Assembly: GCA_023412755.1 (NCBI GenBank)
Contig: JAEZCB010000118.1
Span: forward strand, 1 to 25,404
Reading direction: 5' to 3'
Source: Bacteroidota bacterium
GTDB lineage: Bacteria; Bacteroidota; Bacteroidia; Flavobacteriales_F; PHOS-HE28
Length of the DNA: 25,404 bases
Positions within the stretch are counted from its first letter, which is position 1. Every line of letters begins with the position of its first letter. A program made the translations under genes and the position numbers. The notes below the pieces were generated by a model. It did no database searches and was not told the origin of the DNA. It saw only the letters and a program-made list of their open reading frames with translations. Below are positions 24,601 to 25,404 of the stretch, in pieces.

Positions 24601-25334
24601 CCACTGTGGCTGTTCACCATCTGCGCGCGAAGCGCACCCACGTTCTCCTCGGGCCGCATCATGCCATCGGCCAGTGCCTGTTCATGGTAACTGTCGGCGG
24701 CATTACCCACATCCACTGAAGTGTAACTGGCCCCATCACCGAGGGATGCGAGCAGTGTACCGTCCGTGCCGAAGAACAGGGAGCCAGCACTATGGCTTTC
24801 ATGCAGTACCACGGCGCCGGTCTGTGGTGTTTCGCCCAATAGCACCAAACGGCTTGCTGGGTCCACCGTGTTGAAGGATGGTGCCAATGCGGTGTACCGG
24901 GTGATCCGGATGATCGTGGCATTGTAATAGTCGTTGGCGTTAGGATCGTATTGCGGTGTACCAAAGTGCATCAGGTGATGGCGGTCCACGGCATACATCA
25001 GATAGATGCGCCCATTCATGTGGAAATGTGGATCCAGGGCGAAACCGAGCATGCCATGGTCACGCCAATTCCCCACTTCCTCGCGCAGGTCGATCAAGGG
25101 TTGCGGGAGCGCTTCGCCATTCTCGATGATCCACACAACGCCCCGCTTCTCCCAGACATACGTACGGCCCTCGTTATCCCAGGTGGCTCCCACAGGTTCT
25201 ACGAATCCACCCATCACCAGAGCATCTTCGAAGTCGGGGGGAAGTGTCTGGGCTCCAACGGAGGTGGCCATCGGGCCAAGACCGGCCAGAATAAAACAAT
25301 GAAGTAGTACCGAATGTTGGACCGATCTTCTCAT
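21645..25334 (-). CDS. Giant secreted multidomain protein: sugar-dehydrogenase propeller, PKD-like domains, PA14, NDRDPIL C-terminal module
   Basis: A 1229-residue exported protein from ATG 25334 (a TTG at 25376 would add 14 residues before the signal). Signal peptide: MRRSVQHSVLLHCFILAGLG, cleavage after VGA. Residues about 28-525 are a soluble glucose/sorbosone dehydrogenase-type beta-propeller (FVEPVGATWDNEGRTYVWEK, GMLGFALDPHFHMNGRIYLM, NSHSGKVVRLDPNTGDGVPS, VWAMGVRNTYRFTIRP, GDVGWNLWEELNV). Residues about 532-620 are a PKD domain (YHWDFGDGDTSDQADPQHTF), 621-730 a further Ig/PKD-like domain, and 731-815 a second PKD domain (YHWDFGDGTTSNEPAPEKVF). Residues about 825-982 are a PA14 domain (GTYIFTLTSDDASVAYLSPN). 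The last about 245 residues form a conserved-looking module with two NDRDPIL repeats and a dockerin-like DVNMDG loop, ending in RQEQLP rather than a standard T9SS tail. Probably surface or extracellular. Confidence 0.9.
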   Translation of the reverse strand: MRRSVQHSVLLHCFILAGLGPMATSVGAQTLPPDFEDALVMGGFVEPVGATWDNEGRTYVWEKRGVVWIIENGEALPQPLIDLREEVGNWRDHGMLGFALDPHFHMNGRIYLMYAVDRHHLMHFGTPQYDPNANDYYNATIIRITRYTALAPSFNTVDPASRLVLLGETPQTGAVVLHESHSAGSLFFGTDGTLLASLGDGASYTSVDVGNAADSYHEQALADGMMRPEENVGALRAQMVNSHSGKVVRLDPNTGDGVPSNPWFDPGAPRAPRSRVWAMGVRNTYRFTIRPGSGSTDPAAGDPGTLYMGDVGWNLWEELNVADEGGMNFGWPLFEGFEVNTYYWNVPVANRDAPNPLYNGANCDQQFFTFQSLIKQATPDHLNAHPNPCDASVQIPNTIPKHFHARPAIDWRHGNQSRCGGFVGNTPVVYNLTDPNSPVPGPNFGGFAAIAGPWVEGSELPAGYQGASFHADYAMGFIRRFMFNEQDEPQSVHDFASGLGAITWLGAGPDGCIWYVKYNTNELRRICFTLAVDLPPMAVAEQSVQYGPGPLTVQFTGSNSSDPGGGALTYHWDFGDGDTSDQADPQHTFTAPAGVVTTYTVVLTVTDTAGQSATATLIVSLNNTPPVVDITSFEDGSFYPVGVDTIFSLEADVSDAEHGPDDLSYAWRTTLHHNTHTHPEPIDTDPVTTTLISGVGCDGETYYYNIRLTVTDAGGLATTVEQHIYPACHLIAPTAVIIAEPSWGFAPLTVQFDGSGSYDPGEVVAYHWDFGDGTTSNEPAPEKVFANAGPNYVTLTVTDDDGLTGVATRIINVLTLDPPPCAGDLGGLLREEWNNVNGGSVADLLGHGSYPDSPDATSIITSSSAPSVMENNFGARVRGHIVPEQSGTYIFTLTSDDASVAYLSPNADPAFKQVLANVPGFTGPNEYDKYASQVSTPVQLQAGVYYYVELLHKQWFGEDHLALRWHLQGADTPQVIPGSQLAPFMECSPGVQVRMLLQGAWSGQGMMRDDLRTAGVLPLEEPYTAMGLSVDEPVPADASLLLTTGSNAVVDWVLLELRDAVDPSTVLTRKAALLQRDGDVVAPDGFHRILFDVAPGAYHLAIRHRNHLGAMTALPVSLGSEGTVVDLTTSGTGTWGEHAQVMLAPNKWALWMGNVLHDDAVRYAGAANDRDPILQQIGTIPTDVVDGYHQADVNMDGLVKYVGQGNDRDPILINVGGMTPTAIRQEQLP
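21648..21881 (-). repeat. Tandem NDRDPIL repeat encoded at the C-terminus of the giant secreted protein
   Basis: Two related segments about 38 residues apart: MGNVLHDDAVRYAGAANDRD followed by PILQQIG, and ADVNMDGLVKYVGQGNDRDP followed by ILINVGG. Both share V-R/K-Y-x-G-x-x-NDRDPIL-x-x-I/V-G; the DNA encoding the heptad lies at 21813-21833 and 21699-21719, exactly 114 bases apart. The second copy has a D-x-N-x-D-G loop like calcium-binding dockerin repeats; the first lacks the full set of acidic ligands. Confidence 0.8.
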
Positions 25335-25392
25335 AGTTGGACTTTTCCGGGATCTTTCCTGTTGCCTGTTGCACAACGGAAAAACCGAGGCG

Positions 25393-25400
25393 CAAAGGTA
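25393..25400 (-). promoter_or_regulatory. TACCTTTG promoter box of the giant secreted protein gene
   Basis: On the minus strand the sequence is TACCTTTG, an exact TAnnTTTG match, 58 bases before the ATG at 25334. This gives a leader of about 50 bases. The -33 element would lie at or beyond the right edge of the window and cannot be checked. Confidence 0.65.
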
Positions 25401-25404
25401 GCTC

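Noticed and set aside
23856..24719. A 287-codon plus-strand open frame inside the giant secreted protein gene
   Set aside because: It is antisense to the sugar-dehydrogenase propeller; no homologous pattern or start signal is seen.
1..25404. CRISPR arrays, tRNA or rRNA genes, insertion sequences
   Set aside because: I saw no regularly spaced direct repeats, no cloverleaf-type sequences with CCA-side acceptor stems, and no transposase-like proteins; reading by eye could still miss a short RNA gene.

Overview
The window looks like a chromosomal segment of a moderately high-GC member of the Bacteroidota, most likely Flavobacteriales. Three lines of evidence support this. Several secreted proteins carry type IX secretion (T9SS) style C-terminal tails. 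A GWxTD-domain protein, a family typical of this phylum, is present. Exact or near-exact Bacteroidota promoter boxes (TAnnTTTG) sit upstream of several genes. Nothing in the window looks like a phage, plasmid, insertion sequence, CRISPR array or tRNA/rRNA locus. Genes are tightly packed, no gene-free stretch exceeds about 210 bases, and base composition is even apart from one AT-rich promoter region near 17.82-17.90 kb.

Layout. 1-3.6 kb: the end of a CBS-domain protein (probably KdsD) and a KdsC-like HAD phosphatase, then a GWxTD lipoprotein-like exported protein and a family 2 glycosyltransferase, suggesting an envelope/LPS theme. 3.5-5 kb: aroQ (minus) and xerD (plus), divergently arranged; aroQ overlaps the 3' end of the glycosyltransferase. 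5-9.2 kb, minus strand: a secreted metallopeptidase of the M1 type with a T9SS tail, a tightly coupled intracellular protein of unknown function with faint kinase-like motifs, and a small Cys-rich secreted protein. 9.4-12.2 kb, plus strand: a small unknown protein, an OmpA-family glycine-zipper lipoprotein, a TylF-like methyltransferase and an overlapping exported protein. 12.4-15 kb: phosphoenolpyruvate synthase. 15-17.8 kb: an outer-membrane beta-barrel protein diverging from an mnmH-selD operon, which makes 2-selenouridine in tRNA. 17.9-20.7 kb: an AT-hook DNA-binding protein, a universal stress protein, a PQQ-type sugar dehydrogenase and a small barrel protein. 20.7-25.4 kb, mostly minus strand: a PAP2 phosphatase and a 1229-residue secreted multidomain protein (sugar-dehydrogenase propeller, PKD-like domains, PA14, and a tandem NDRDPIL C-terminal module). 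A 49-codon ORF lies between them.

Most of the window is ordinary housekeeping and envelope biology. The points most worth following are the C-terminal NDRDPIL repeat module of the giant secreted protein, the unknown protein translationally coupled to the M1-type peptidase, the AT-hook/winged-helix-like protein with an AT-rich promoter, and several compact gene junctions (overlaps and promoters that nearly touch start codons).
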